Source of the DNA: Tractidigestivibacter scatoligenes | Lineage (GTDB): Bacteria; Actinomycetota; Coriobacteriia; Coriobacteriales; Atopobiaceae | Direction: 5' to 3' | DNA: 64,000 bases | NCBI RefSeq assembly: GCF_001494635.1 | Contig: NZ_LOJF01000001.1 | Coordinates: 806,001 to 870,000 of the forward strand | Shown here: positions 15,922 to 24,895 of the stretch, one piece after another | Position numbering within the stretch: position 1 is the stretch's first letter | How the letters are laid out: the number at the start of each line of letters is the position of its first letter | Made by a program: the position numbers and the translations under genes | Notes under the pieces: generated by a model | What the model was told of the DNA's origin: nothing | What the model saw: only the letters and a program-made list of their open reading frames with translations | Database searches by the model: none

Positions 15922-16980
15922 CTACAGGTCGTCTACCAGGGCCGTTGACTTTGCGTACGCGGTCGAGCACGCCTCGAAGAAGTCCGTCTTCACCATGTTG
16001 GCGTTGCTGTACTGCGAGACCCAGGCCATGTCTGCCGGTTCCTCGGCAAACTCCGGGTAGAGTTGCCCCATCCCCAGCGAGCTCCAGCGAAGGTTGCCCA
16101 GGTAGTGGATGTAGTCGCTCACCTGCTGCCCCGTGAGGCCGGGAATCTCGTCGCCAATCACGTACTGGCCCCACGCGACCTCCTGGCGTACACCCTCCTC
16201 GAGCATCTGCTGCAGGTCGTCGACGGCCTTGGGCGAGAAGAGCTGCGGTTCCTCTCGCTGTAGCTCCAAGATCATGTTGCGGAACAGCCACAGGTGGGTG
16301 TTCTCGTCGCGGTTGATGTAGCGGATCTCCTGCGCGCTTCCGGGCATCTTGCCGTTGCGCGCCAGGTTGTAGAAGAACATGAACCCCGAGTAGAAGTACA
16401 CGCCCTCGAGAATGAAGTTCGCCATCATCACGCGCAGGAGGGTCGGCGCGTCTTGGCGTTCCTGGAACTCGTTGTAGAGGTTGCCGATGAACGTGTTTCT
16501 CGCCAACAGGTGCTCGTCGGTCTTCCACTGGTAGAGGATGTCGTTGCGCTGCTCGGGGCTGCAGATGGTGTCAAGCATGTACGAGTAGCTCTGTGAGTGC
16601 ACGCACTCTTGGAAGGTCTGGATGTGCAGGCACAGGTTGACCTCGTTTGCGGTGATGAACTCGCCGATGCTGGGCAGGTTGGCCGTCTGCAGCGAGTCCA
16701 AGAAGACGAGAAACGAGAGGATCTTGTCGTACGCGGTGCGCTCGGCGGGCAGGAGGTTGGGGTAGTCTTTCACGTCCTGCGAGAGGTTAATCTCCTCGGG
16801 GATCCAAAAGTTGTTCATAGCCTGGCGATACCAGTTCGTGGTCCAGGAGTACTTCACGTTGTTGAAGTCGTTGAGGTTGGTGGTGTTGCCGCCGATGAGG
16901 CGCCGTGCGCGCACGTCGGTGTCGCCGTTGGGGTTGAAGAGCGCCTTGGGCGAGAGGCGCGTGTTGTCAGCTTGCTGCAT
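15922..16980 (-). CDS. nrdB: class I ribonucleotide reductase, beta subunit
   Basis: The 352-residue protein carries all metal and radical residues of an R2 subunit: Asp95 in FLDSLQTANL, Glu125 and His128 in FQECVHSQSY, the radical Tyr132 seven residues after Glu125, a later Glu in ILEGVYFYSGF, and Glu/His in RDENTHLWLF. The tyrosine is present, so it is of the tyrosyl-radical type and not the Chlamydia-like Phe type. It reduces ribonucleotides to deoxyribonucleotides with NrdA. It lies 70 bp downstream of nrdA on the same strand, with AGAAAGG before the ATG, so the two form an operon. Oxygen or peroxide is needed to form the cofactor, consistent with a microaerotolerant organism. Confidence 0.95.
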   Translation of the reverse strand: MQQADNTRLSPKALFNPNGDTDVRARRLIGGNTTNLNDFNNVKYSWTTNWYRQAMNNFWIPEEINLSQDVKDYPNLLPAERTAYDKILSFLVFLDSLQTANLPSIGEFITANEVNLCLHIQTFQECVHSQSYSYMLDTICSPEQRNDILYQWKTDEHLLARNTFIGNLYNEFQERQDAPTLLRVMMANFILEGVYFYSGFMFFYNLARNGKMPGSAQEIRYINRDENTHLWLFRNMILELQREEPQLFSPKAVDDLQQMLEEGVRQEVAWGQYVIGDEIPGLTGQQVSDYIHYLGNLRWSSLGMGQLYPEFAEEPADMAWVSQYSNANMVKTDFFEACSTAYAKSTALVDDL

Positions 16981-17050
16981 GGTTGCCTTTCTGATGTGGA
17001 TGGGGTGCTGCGGGGGCGGCGGATCGGGGGGCGTGACTCAGGCGGGGCCG

Positions 17051-19627
17051 CTAGCTGGAGCAGCTCTCGCACTCCTCGACCTCGAGCGACTTGCTGCGCA
17101 CGTAGTAGACGGTCTTGACGCCGTCGCGCCAGGCTTCGAGGTAGAGGTCGAGCACCTGCCGCATGGTGTACTCGTTGGTGATGTAGAGGTTTACCGACTG
17201 CGCCTGGTCAATGTGGCGCTGTCGCACGCCCGCGGCGCGCATGCTCCACGTCTGGTCGATCATGTGCGCCGGCTTGTAGTACCACCAGGTCTGGTGCGAG
17301 AGCTCGGGTGCCACGCGCGGCAGCATGGAGCCCTTCTTCTCCTCGAGGAAGAACTTGCGCATCACGGGGTCGAGCCCGGCCGTGGTGCCGGCAACGATTG
17401 AGGTCGAGCTGGTGGGGGCCACGGCGAGCAGGTACGCATTGCGCATGCCGTGAGCGGCCACGCGGCTTGCGAGCTCACGCCACGCGGGCGACGTGTAGCC
17501 GCGCTTCTCGAAGTATGCTCCTGTCTGCCAGTCCGAGCCCTCGAACTTCTCGTACGCGCCGCGCTCCTCGGCCAGCTGGCAGGAGGCCTCGATGGCGTGG
17601 CGGTTGATGCGCTCGAAGACGTCATCGGCAAAGTGCAGGTGCTCCTCGCTCTCCCACATGATGCCGCGCTTGGCCAGCATGTGGTGGTAGCCCGAGACGC
17701 CCAGGCCAACCGAGCGGTAGCGCCTGTTGGTGACCTTGGCGTAGGGGAGGGCGTAGAAGTTGAGGTCGATCACGTTGTCCAGGGCACGCACGGCAGTCTG
17801 TACGGTGCGAGCAAGGCGAGCGTCGTCCTCGACGGGCAGGCGGCCCAGCGAGAGGCTCGCGAGGTTGCATACCACAAAGTCGCCGGGGCGCGTGGTGGTC
17901 ACCACCACGGTGTCGCCGTCTTTGGTCACGACCTCCTGCGAGACGCTCTGGATCTCGCTTGTGTTCTGGGCAATCTCGGTACAGAGGTTGGAGCAGTAGA
18001 TCATCCCTGCGTGCGGGTTGGGGTTCGCGCGGTTCACGGTGTCGCGCATGAACGCGAACGGCGTGCCCGTCTCGACGGCGCTGCGCAGCACCAGGCGCAC
18101 GACGTCCTTCACCGTGACGGTACGTTTGGGGATACGCGGATCGGAAACGCACTCGAGGTAGCGGCGCTCCCACTCCTCGCCAAAGTAGTCCTCCAGCGCG
18201 TAGCCCTTCACCGTGAGGATGTCGTGAGGGCACATGAGGTGCCAGGGCTGGTCGAGGTCCTGCTCGGCCATGCGCCAGAACAGGTCCGGGTAGCAGACGG
18301 CCGGGAAGACGTCGTGCGCCTTCATGCGGTCGTCGCCGTTGTTGGTGCGTAGTTGCAGGAACTCTGGCAGATCGCGGTGCCAGGCGTCCAGGTAGACGGC
18401 CACGGCGCCTGCGCGCACGCCGAGCTGGTCCACGGCCACAGCAGTGTCGTTGATCACGCGGATCCAGCGCACCACGCCGCCGGCAGCGCCCTCGAAACCG
18501 CGGATGCTTCCGCCCTTGGCGCGGACTTTTCCGAGGTACATGCCCATGCCGCCGCCAAACTTCGAGACCATGGCAAAGTTGTCCACGCTACGGTAGATGC
18601 CCTCGAGGCTGTCGGGGACGGTGTCGATGAAGCAGCTCGAGAGCTGGTGGTGCGGCTTTCGCGCGTTCGACATGGTGGGCGTGGCCATGGTGACCTCGAG
18701 CCGGCTGAGCATGTCGTAGAAGCGGCGCACCCACTCCATGCGTGCCTCCGGGCGTTCGCGCAGGGCGAGGTGCAGCGCGATGCCCATGAACATCTCCTGC
18801 GGGGACTCCAGGGGCACGTGGTCGTGGCTGCATATCACGTAGCGCTTGAGCAGCAGGTCAAGGCCGGGGTAGTCAAGCAGCTCGTCGCGCGTGGGGTCGA
18901 GCCAGGACATGGCCTGGCCGATCTCCTCGCGCGAGTAGTTCTCAAGAATGTAGCTGCCGTAGAGGCCCTGGTCGGTGAGGTAGCGGATCTTGTCGTAGAG
19001 GCTGGTCAGGCCGCGGGCTTGCTCCTCCTTGGCAAGGCGACGCTGGGCGACAAAGGAGAGGAGGCGACCGGCGATGAGGCCCCAGGCGGGAGCCTCTGGT
19101 GTCGTGAGCTCGACGGCGGCGCGTACCAGCGCATTTTCTCGGTCGTCGGCGGACATCGAGGGCTTGGCGAAGCCCTGGAACTTGGCTGCGAGCGCAGAGA
19201 GGGGGTAGGTGGTGGGGTCAAAGTCGCGCGAGATCTTGGCGAGAACGGCGTCCAAGTCGCGGGCAGCGCCGGATGCGCCGGCGGGCTGGCTGGCGCCGGT
19301 GCCTGCGGGCTCGGCGAGCGCCAGCGCGCAGATGGAGCGGCGGGCTGCGCGCAGCTCCGCGCGGCGATGGCGGTAGAGGATGTAGGCCTTAGCGGCGTCG
19401 TAGTGGCCGGTTTCCATGAGCGTGCGCTCTACCAGGTCCTGGATTTGCTCGACCTCCGTTGCGCCCGTTGCGACGAGGGCTTGCTCCACGCGTGCGAGGA
19501 GCGCCTCCAACGCGGACGCGTCGCTGGCAACGGGGTCTGCCGTCTCGGCGAGTGCTTTGCCCATGGCGCGGGCGATTTTCTGTCTGTCGTAGGCCTCGAT
19601 GCGGCCGTCTCGCTTGGTTACCTGCAT
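17051..19627 (-). CDS. nrdA: class I ribonucleotide reductase, alpha subunit
   Basis: The 858-residue protein starts with an ATP-cone (KRDGRIEAYDRQKIARAM, residues 1-95), which allows dATP feedback control, then an Ala/Gly-rich linker near 105-125 and the catalytic barrel. Active-site cysteines are visible in HQLSSCFIDT, YCSNLCTEIA (NLCxE) and VVCNLASLSL, and the phosphate loop is APTSSTSIVAGTTAGLDPV. The C-terminal CESCSS holds the redox-shuttle pair that is re-reduced by thioredoxin or glutaredoxin. The start has only a weak ribosome site. It leads the nrdAB operon, and a possible NrdR-like site lies about 180 bp upstream. Confidence 0.95.
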   Translation of the reverse strand: MQVTKRDGRIEAYDRQKIARAMGKALAETADPVASDASALEALLARVEQALVATGATEVEQIQDLVERTLMETGHYDAAKAYILYRHRRAELRAARRSICALALAEPAGTGASQPAGASGAARDLDAVLAKISRDFDPTTYPLSALAAKFQGFAKPSMSADDRENALVRAAVELTTPEAPAWGLIAGRLLSFVAQRRLAKEEQARGLTSLYDKIRYLTDQGLYGSYILENYSREEIGQAMSWLDPTRDELLDYPGLDLLLKRYVICSHDHVPLESPQEMFMGIALHLALRERPEARMEWVRRFYDMLSRLEVTMATPTMSNARKPHHQLSSCFIDTVPDSLEGIYRSVDNFAMVSKFGGGMGMYLGKVRAKGGSIRGFEGAAGGVVRWIRVINDTAVAVDQLGVRAGAVAVYLDAWHRDLPEFLQLRTNNGDDRMKAHDVFPAVCYPDLFWRMAEQDLDQPWHLMCPHDILTVKGYALEDYFGEEWERRYLECVSDPRIPKRTVTVKDVVRLVLRSAVETGTPFAFMRDTVNRANPNPHAGMIYCSNLCTEIAQNTSEIQSVSQEVVTKDGDTVVVTTTRPGDFVVCNLASLSLGRLPVEDDARLARTVQTAVRALDNVIDLNFYALPYAKVTNRRYRSVGLGVSGYHHMLAKRGIMWESEEHLHFADDVFERINRHAIEASCQLAEERGAYEKFEGSDWQTGAYFEKRGYTSPAWRELASRVAAHGMRNAYLLAVAPTSSTSIVAGTTAGLDPVMRKFFLEEKKGSMLPRVAPELSHQTWWYYKPAHMIDQTWSMRAAGVRQRHIDQAQSVNLYITNEYTMRQVLDLYLEAWRDGVKTVYYVRSKSLEVEECESCSS

Positions 19628-19803
19628 GTGATCCCCGATCTGCGGCGCGGGTGCCGCGTGTGCGTGAGCTGGGCGACGGGCGGCGCGCTGAATGCGTGGT
19701 GTCTCCGCTTTGCTCGCGGTTGGTCGGCCGTCCAGCCGTCGGGAATATATGCTATCAGATTAGTGACAATAAATGCCAGTGGTTGTGGTTAGTTTGTTCG
19801 ACA

Positions 19804-19819
19804 ACACAATATGCAGTGG
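19804..19819. promoter_or_regulatory. possible NrdR-like box
   Basis: ACACAATATGCAGTGG resembles the NrdR-box pattern (ACACTATATATAGTGT). NrdR boxes normally occur as pairs about 31-32 bp apart; the best second candidate here ends near 19782, at the wrong spacing. Treat as tentative. Confidence 0.3.
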
Positions 19820-19881
19820 TTAGTGGATGAACGAATGGGATCGATGAATGTCGGTGTTCTTTTGCATGTACAAAAATGCCT

Positions 19882-19932
19882 TATCGAACGGGATGCAGCA
19901 AGATCGAAAATCCCGTCCGATAGGACCTTTTT
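19882..19932 (+). terminator. intrinsic terminator without an evident upstream gene
   Basis: TATCGAACGGGAT (19882-19894) pairs with ATCCCGTCCGATA (19910-19922) with one mismatch and is followed by GGACCTTTTTAT. No plus-strand gene precedes it; the region 19628-20091 otherwise holds the nrdA promoter area and nothing else that I recognise. It could end a small RNA transcribed away from nrdA. Confidence 0.5.
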
Positions 19933-20091
19933 ATGCGTCAGCCCGGTATCCCGCTTCAACGTAGTCTTTGTGTTTCGCGGAAACCACGCGCCGGATCCCT
20001 ATTTTCTGCATGCGAGTGCTCCGGCGCGTACGCCAGCAGGAGCCAACTCTAGGAGATGCGCGATTCGGCCAGGATGGCTATTTCACGAGAA

Positions 20092-20120
20092 GCGGCGCCC
20101 AGAACTAGCCTGGGCGCCGC
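20092..20120. terminator. GC-rich hairpin after the 20146-20574 gene
   Basis: GCGGCGCCCAG (20092-20102) and CTGGGCGCCGC (20110-20120) are perfect complements around a seven-base loop, 26 bp beyond the stop of the minus-strand gene. The minus-strand tail is TTCTCG, so termination is probable but not textbook. Confidence 0.6.
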
Positions 20121-20145
20121 TATATTGCAAGTAAGGTGTCTGCGG

Positions 20146-20574
20146 CTACGCGCGCGGGGCTGCGGCGAGCTGCGCGCCGACCTTCTCGTCATCGCCGGTC
20201 TCGAGGGCCGCCAGCGAGCGATAGAGCCAAGAGGTGTCCTCCGGCGAAAGGGTCTCGGCGTTTGCGCTGGCAGCAAAGCCAAACAGCGCGTCGAGAAGCT
20301 GCTTGCCGGTAGGGGAGAGGGCCGCGACGTCCGTTCCGACGTGGGCAGGCACTCCGCGGTGACCGGAGACGTGCTCGACGAAGCCGCGCACCTGCGCGAC
20401 GCGCTGCTCCAGGTTGGCCTCGGGCTCGGCCACGCTGGCGGCGCTGAGCGCGTCGAGAACCACCTGCGCGGGAGTTCCACAGGGGACAAAGCCAGGTGCG
20501 TCGTCCATGGCGGCGGTGATGGTTGCGCCAAGAGCGACGGTGGCCCCGGCGAGCTCGTTCTGGATCTCGTTCAT
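20146..20574 (-). CDS. hypothetical protein downstream of DUF438 gene
   Basis: ATG 20574 follows AAAGGAG. The 142-residue protein is acidic and Ala-rich, mostly helical (NEIQNELAGATVALGATI, LEQRVAQVRGFVEHVSG). It lies 64 bp after the DUF438/hemerythrin gene on the same strand, so the two probably form an operon. No motif identifies a function. Confidence 0.6.
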   Translation of the reverse strand: MNEIQNELAGATVALGATITAAMDDAPGFVPCGTPAQVVLDALSAASVAEPEANLEQRVAQVRGFVEHVSGHRGVPAHVGTDVAALSPTGKQLLDALFGFAASANAETLSPEDTSWLYRSLAALETGDDEKVGAQLAAAPRA

Positions 20575-20638
20575 GTGCTGCTCCTTTAATCTTACGGTTC
20601 GATGTTTTATCTTGTGACGCGCGGAAAACCCGCGACGC

Positions 20639-22198
20639 CTATGCCTTGAAGTGGTCTCGCGCGAACCCCATGCGCTGGACCACCTCCATGGTGCCAACGT
20701 AAGAACCCTCGCGGTCGCGCACGGCCATGTAGCGCACCAGCACGGGCTCGCCCTCCTTCTCCATCCAGATGTCGACGGAGTCCTGCTCACCGCTCTTGAG
20801 CGTGGCGATCACATGGCGCACCATCTCCTGGATCTTGGGCGGGTGGCAGCTCCAGACCTCGCGGTCCAGCGCCGAAGACGGGCGCTTGAAGAGCTTCTTC
20901 TCACCGTCGTCGTTCCAGTAGCGGTTGATATCGGTGTCGTCGACGAAGGTGATCTCCAGCGGGATGGTGTTGAGCATCGCGTCGAGCTGGGCGGGGGTCA
21001 GGCGGCCGGTGGGCAGCTGCACCGCGCCCGCGGCATCAGCCTGGTCCTGGTTGTCCGTGCCCTTCTCGGCTGCCGCCGCGCGCTGCTGGCAGTACTCCTC
21101 ACCCGCGCCCCAGGTGCCGGCATCATCAATGAGGCACAGGTCATAGCCCTTGAGGTCGGCGTACATCTGGAGCCACTCGTCGCCCGAGAAGTTCTGAGCG
21201 CACAGGGGCAGCAGGATGTTTGCCTCCTTGTAGACCATCTCGTCGGCGCGGGTGAGGACCTTCTCGGCACGCTCGAGCCAGGCCGCGTCCTGCTCCTTGG
21301 CGCCGAGAAGCGCGCGCAGCTCGGCGCGGATCTCGTCGTCGACGCCCCACATGACGTCGGAGGGGCCGGAGTAGCCGTGGCGGACCTTGAGGACGGGGTA
21401 GAGGAGGTCGCCCTTCTTGGCATAGTGGACGCCCAGCTGGGAGAGGGTGCGCAGCTCATCCATGGCGTCGGGGGTACCCAGCGCCGCGCGCGTGCGGGCG
21501 ATCTGCTCGGAGATGGCCTGGTTCTCGAGGGAGAAGACGTGCATGGGGTGGCCGGGGAGGTTGGTGAGGAACCTCGTGTTGAGGTCACCCGCGCCCTGCG
21601 TGAGCGAGCCCATCACCGCCTCCTCGGCGTTGGCGATCTTTTCCTCGCGGGTGGTGCCGTGGAAGAGCGCGGAGTGGACGTCGCAGAGGCGCTGGACGTC
21701 GTCGATCTTCGCGCCGCCCTCAATGAGGCCCTGCTCGGCGCGGGCAATCTCGCCGGCGTCCACGTCGCTGAAATTCGCGACAAAGTCCGCGCGCACATCC
21801 TCGAGCGACTCGCCGGACGAGAGGCGCGCGATGTAGCTCTCGAGGAGCTTTGCGCGGCCGGCCTCGTCGAGGCCTTCGACCTTGGTGCCGAGAGGGGTGT
21901 CTGCCTGCTGGTTGATGGTGGCGTCTGCCTTGGGCGCGGCTTCGGTGGCGGGCGCGTCCTGGCTGGCGCCTGCGCCCTCGACCGTGAAGCCGGCGGCTTC
22001 GAATGCCTTCACGGCGTCGTCCAGGCTGATGCCCTTGATGGAGCACCCGCGCGGAACGGTCATCACGCGGCCAACCGTGTTGAGTGCGGCGGGCTTGGCA
22101 ATATCCGTAAAGCCGAGGCTCACCATGACCTGGGTGAACTCGGGGAATTCCTCGGCGAGGTCGTGAACGCTCTTGTTGAGGTCAAGTATCTTGCTCAT
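20639..22198 (-). CDS. DUF1858-DUF438-hemerythrin-PAS protein
   Basis: The 519-residue protein starts MSKILDLNKSVHDLAEEF (ATG 22198, AGGAG six bases upstream) with a DUF1858 domain (1-70, including PRGCSIKGISLDDAVKAF), an Ala-rich linker, a DUF438 domain (about 120-190), a hemerythrin-like four-helix part with LCDVHSALFHG, LPGHPMHVFSLENQAI and MVYKEANILLPLC, and a C-terminal PAS domain (PLEITFVDDTDINRYWN, HPPKIQEMVRHVI). The His/Glu set would bind a di-iron centre for O2 or NO sensing or scavenging. This architecture is known from anaerobes and is linked to nitrosative or oxygen stress, but the precise reaction is unproven. Confidence 0.85.
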   Translation of the reverse strand: MSKILDLNKSVHDLAEEFPEFTQVMVSLGFTDIAKPAALNTVGRVMTVPRGCSIKGISLDDAVKAFEAAGFTVEGAGASQDAPATEAAPKADATINQQADTPLGTKVEGLDEAGRAKLLESYIARLSSGESLEDVRADFVANFSDVDAGEIARAEQGLIEGGAKIDDVQRLCDVHSALFHGTTREEKIANAEEAVMGSLTQGAGDLNTRFLTNLPGHPMHVFSLENQAISEQIARTRAALGTPDAMDELRTLSQLGVHYAKKGDLLYPVLKVRHGYSGPSDVMWGVDDEIRAELRALLGAKEQDAAWLERAEKVLTRADEMVYKEANILLPLCAQNFSGDEWLQMYADLKGYDLCLIDDAGTWGAGEEYCQQRAAAAEKGTDNQDQADAAGAVQLPTGRLTPAQLDAMLNTIPLEITFVDDTDINRYWNDDGEKKLFKRPSSALDREVWSCHPPKIQEMVRHVIATLKSGEQDSVDIWMEKEGEPVLVRYMAVRDREGSYVGTMEVVQRMGFARDHFKA

Positions 22199-22318
22199 GG
22201 CTGCTCCTGGTCTCTTGGCCAGGCCGTAGGGCCTGGTGCGCCGTGCCGCGGGTGGTGGTGTTTCGCGGACTAGCGCCGTTTGTCGGGGCCAGCATATGAG
22301 AGTAAGGAGCAGCAAACT

Positions 22319-22332
22319 GTTGTGGTCACAAC
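22319..22332. promoter_or_regulatory. palindrome GTTGTG-GT-CACAAC upstream of the DUF438 gene
   Basis: Six-base arms around two bases, about 120 bp upstream of the gene, beside an AT-rich TATTATAG on the minus strand (near 22335-22342). The symmetry resembles CRP/FNR-type sites (TTGTG...CACAA), which would suit an oxygen- or NO-responsive gene. No regulator gene is adjacent. Confidence 0.4.
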
Positions 22333-22348
22333 TTCTATAATAATTACG

Positions 22349-22593
22349 CTGCATCGAAAGGGCCTTCGTTGCACATTTTTCGCGTTCCGTGCGCCGAACT
22401 GCCCTTCGTTACACGTAGTTTAGGCATTAGGTGAAGTACAGATAATGCATGTTGTGTGCGAAAAAATTGGATGACACAACATATTGTGCCATCCAAGAGT
22501 CGATACTTTGAAATCTCAAAAAGTTGCGTGTAACGAAGGGCAGTTCGGCGCAGCGGAGAGCATTTTCGTGTAACGAAGGGCTGTTCGATGCAG
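22349..22593. repeat. 245-bp nested inverted repeat
   Basis: Perfect 25-bp arms at 22390-22414 and 22528-22552, outer arms CTGCATCGAA (22349) and TTCGATGCAG (22584), and a central palindrome TTGGATGACACAA/TTGTGCCATCCAA at 22467-22496 with one mismatch. Within each half, CCTTCGTT and ACGAAGGG recur, so each half is also a tandem duplication. It fills the gap between the DUF438 and DEAD-box genes, both on the minus strand. It has no coding capacity. Confidence 0.85.
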
Positions 22594-22621
22594 TGCGGTG
22601 GCCCAACCGTCGCCAATAGAC

Positions 22622-24154
22622 CTAGCGACGCGCCATGCCGCCATGGTCGCCGGGGTGGCGTCGGCCCTGTGGCCTGCCTGCCCTGCCAGCGGCTTCGGGT
22701 CTCTTCGCCTGAGTGCGCTGCCGGGATGCGGTTTTGCTGCGACGACGGCCCGCCTTGGGCTTCTCGGGCGGAATGGCGGCTGCTGCTGGAATGCTCTTGC
22801 TGGTCGCACGCTGCGGCTGCGCCTTGCGCTGGGAGCGGCTCGCCACAATCTCTGCGGTGCGTGCCATGCGCTCCTCGCGTCGCTCGTCTACGAGCTTCTT
22901 GCGCTCCTTCTTGCCGGGAAGACGGTCCGTTGGCGTGCGACCGGGGTCAAGTACCAGCGGCTTCTCGCCTAGGGCGATGCCCTGCGCACGCGGGTACACA
23001 GGGATGTTCTTGCCCATGAGCCGCTCGATGTCGCGAAGGTCGAACTCCTCCTCGGGCGTGGCGAAGGTGAGCGCCCAGCCATATTCGCCCGCGCGTCCGG
23101 TGCGTCCAATGCGGTGAATGTAGTCCTCGGCGTCCGAGGGCACGTCGAGATTGACCACATACGACACGTTGGGGATGTCGATGCCGCGTGCCAGGATATC
23201 GGTGGCTACCAGCACGCCAACCTCGCCGTCGGCAAAGCGCCTCAGCGCGCTGGCACGCTGGTTCTGGTTGCGGTTGCCGTGGATGGGGGCGCACTCGATG
23301 CCGGCCTTGCGAAGGCGCCGGCAGACGGCGTCGGCGCGGTGCTTGCCGCGCACAAAGACAATCACGCGCTCTGCGCCCTCGCGATGCAGAATCTCGATGA
23401 GGGCGTCGTTCTTGGCCTCATGCGAGATGGGCAGAACATACTGGTCAATCGTCTCGGCGGCTGTGCCCTTGTGCGCAATCTCGATGCGTACGGGGTTGTT
23501 GACCAGCGACTTGGTGTTGTCCAGCACGTCGTCGGAGAGCGTTGCCGAGAAGAGCAAGGTCTGGCGCGAGGCGGGCGTCTTGGCCACGATGCGGCGCATG
23601 TCGGGCAGGAAGCCCATGTCGAGCATGCGGTCCGCCTCGTCCAGAACCAGGGTCTCTACCTGCGAGAGGTTGCAGTCGCCCGAGTTGATGAGGTCGATAA
23701 GGCGCCCCGGCGTGGCAACCACCAGGTCACACCCCTTGCGGAGTGCGGTGCGCTGCGGCTCGTAAGAGACACCGCCTACGAGGACCGTTGCCGTGTGCCC
23801 CGTGCGTGCGCATATGGCGTTTGCGACCTCCTCGATCTGGGCGGCAAGCTCGCGCGTGGGCGTGACCACAAGCATGAGCGGCCCTTGCCCGTGGCGCGCG
23901 TGGCCCAGGCGGTCGAGTGCGGGAAGCAGGAAGGCGGCCGTCTTGCCGGTGCCGGTCTGTGCGGCGGCCATGACGTCGGTACCTGCGAGAACGGCGGGAA
24001 TTGAGGCAGCCTGGACTGGCGTTGGTGCCTCATAGCCCATGTCGCTCACGGCGGCAAGGGCGCGGTTGGAGAGGCCGAGATCCTCAAAGCGGGTGGGGAG
24101 GTCCTTCTCGGCAGTGATGGTGGTTGATGCGGTGGTGCTGCGGCGCTTGGCCAT
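22622..24154 (-). CDS. DEAD-box RNA helicase, RhlE-like
   Basis: The 510-residue protein has the full helicase motif set: Q motif FEDLGLSNRALAAVSDMGY, AAQTGTGKTAA, PTRELAAQ, TPGRLIDL, DEADRMLD, SATLSDDV, VIVFVRGKHRADAVCRRL, ATDILARGIDIPN and HRIGRTGRAG. The last ~100 residues are basic and low-complexity (RRRSKTASRQRTQAKRPEAA), as in helicases that bind rRNA precursors or act in RNA decay. It acts in the cytosol using ATP. The gene stands alone; its C-terminal coding end abuts the 22349-22593 inverted repeat. Confidence 0.92.
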   Translation of the reverse strand: MAKRRSTTASTTITAEKDLPTRFEDLGLSNRALAAVSDMGYEAPTPVQAASIPAVLAGTDVMAAAQTGTGKTAAFLLPALDRLGHARHGQGPLMLVVTPTRELAAQIEEVANAICARTGHTATVLVGGVSYEPQRTALRKGCDLVVATPGRLIDLINSGDCNLSQVETLVLDEADRMLDMGFLPDMRRIVAKTPASRQTLLFSATLSDDVLDNTKSLVNNPVRIEIAHKGTAAETIDQYVLPISHEAKNDALIEILHREGAERVIVFVRGKHRADAVCRRLRKAGIECAPIHGNRNQNQRASALRRFADGEVGVLVATDILARGIDIPNVSYVVNLDVPSDAEDYIHRIGRTGRAGEYGWALTFATPEEEFDLRDIERLMGKNIPVYPRAQGIALGEKPLVLDPGRTPTDRLPGKKERKKLVDERREERMARTAEIVASRSQRKAQPQRATSKSIPAAAAIPPEKPKAGRRRSKTASRQRTQAKRPEAAGRAGRPQGRRHPGDHGGMARR

Positions 24155-24266
24155 GAAGTGGTGCTCCTAACAACGGGAAAACGTGCGAGGGACTAGCTTA
24201 CGCGATTCCCCGCGTGCACATCGAGTCACCATCTTCGAGCACAGCACATACAAAAACACCAGGTAG

Positions 24267-24299
24267 ACGGCACGACAGTTCTGCTGTCGTGCCGTTTTT
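24267..24299 (+). terminator. strong intrinsic terminator or attenuator
   Basis: ACGGCACGACAG (24267-24278) pairs perfectly with its complement (24284-24295) around TTCTG and runs into TTTTT. No plus-strand gene precedes it, since the helicase at 22622-24154 is on the minus strand. It therefore lies in the leader of the XRE gene or ends a short transcript. Confidence 0.75.
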
Positions 24300-24373
24300 G
24301 CCCATGCAAGCTATGCTTTCTTGTGTGGGGTCTTCGCCCGGGTGATGCTGGGCCCAGGAGGGGAGAGGAACCG

Positions 24374-24895
24374 ATGGAATTTGGCGAGAGGGTCAAGGCC
24401 GTGCGCACGGGCGCGGGCCTTACGCAGGAGCAGTTCGCGTCGCGCCTTGGGGTGACGCGGCAGGCGGTCTCCAATTGGGAGAACGGCCGCAACCTGCCCG
24501 ACATCGAAGTGGTCATCGCCATCTCCCAGACGTTCGGCGTCTCCCTTGACGAACTCATCCTGGGAGGAGAAGACATGACACGTAAGACTGGCGAGCAGAA
24601 CGACATGGCCGACAAGCTCATCCGTGACGGCAGCGAGGGCAGGTGGATGCGCATGAGCCTCACGATGTCCATCGTGGGAGCGGTGCTCATCGTGGTCGCG
24701 GCGGTGCTGGCCGTGGTGGCCGAGATCTCGGTGAGCTACGTGGACGCGAGCGGCATGCTGCACGAGGACTTCTGGCTGGTGCCCGTGAGCTACGCGTGTG
24801 CGGCGGCGGGCGTGCTGGTGGTGCTCGCGAACTTTGTCGCGCAGCTGCGACGCCGGAAGCGTCTGACGGGCTCGTATGGGCCTCTCGGGAGGTAG
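24374..24895 (+). CDS. XRE-family regulator with two membrane segments
   Basis: ATG 24374 follows GGGAGAGGAA. Residues 1-65 form a helix-turn-helix of the XRE/Cro type (LTQEQFASRLGVTRQAVSNW, ENGRNLPDIEVVIAIS). Residues 95-115 and 135-155 are hydrophobic (SIVGAVLIVVAAVLAVV and YACAAAGVLVVLANFV), giving a membrane-attached DNA-binding protein. This layout is common in Firmicutes and Coriobacteria and is often self-regulating. The target genes are unknown. Confidence 0.85.
   Translation: MEFGERVKAVRTGAGLTQEQFASRLGVTRQAVSNWENGRNLPDIEVVIAISQTFGVSLDELILGGEDMTRKTGEQNDMADKLIRDGSEGRWMRMSLTMSIVGAVLIVVAAVLAVVAEISVSYVDASGMLHEDFWLVPVSYACAAAGVLVVLANFVAQLRRRKRLTGSYGPLGR

Noticed and set aside
20651-22273. 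540-codon plus-strand frame opposite the DUF438 gene
   Set aside because: Shadow frame; the minus-strand gene has recognisable DUF1858, hemerythrin and PAS segments.
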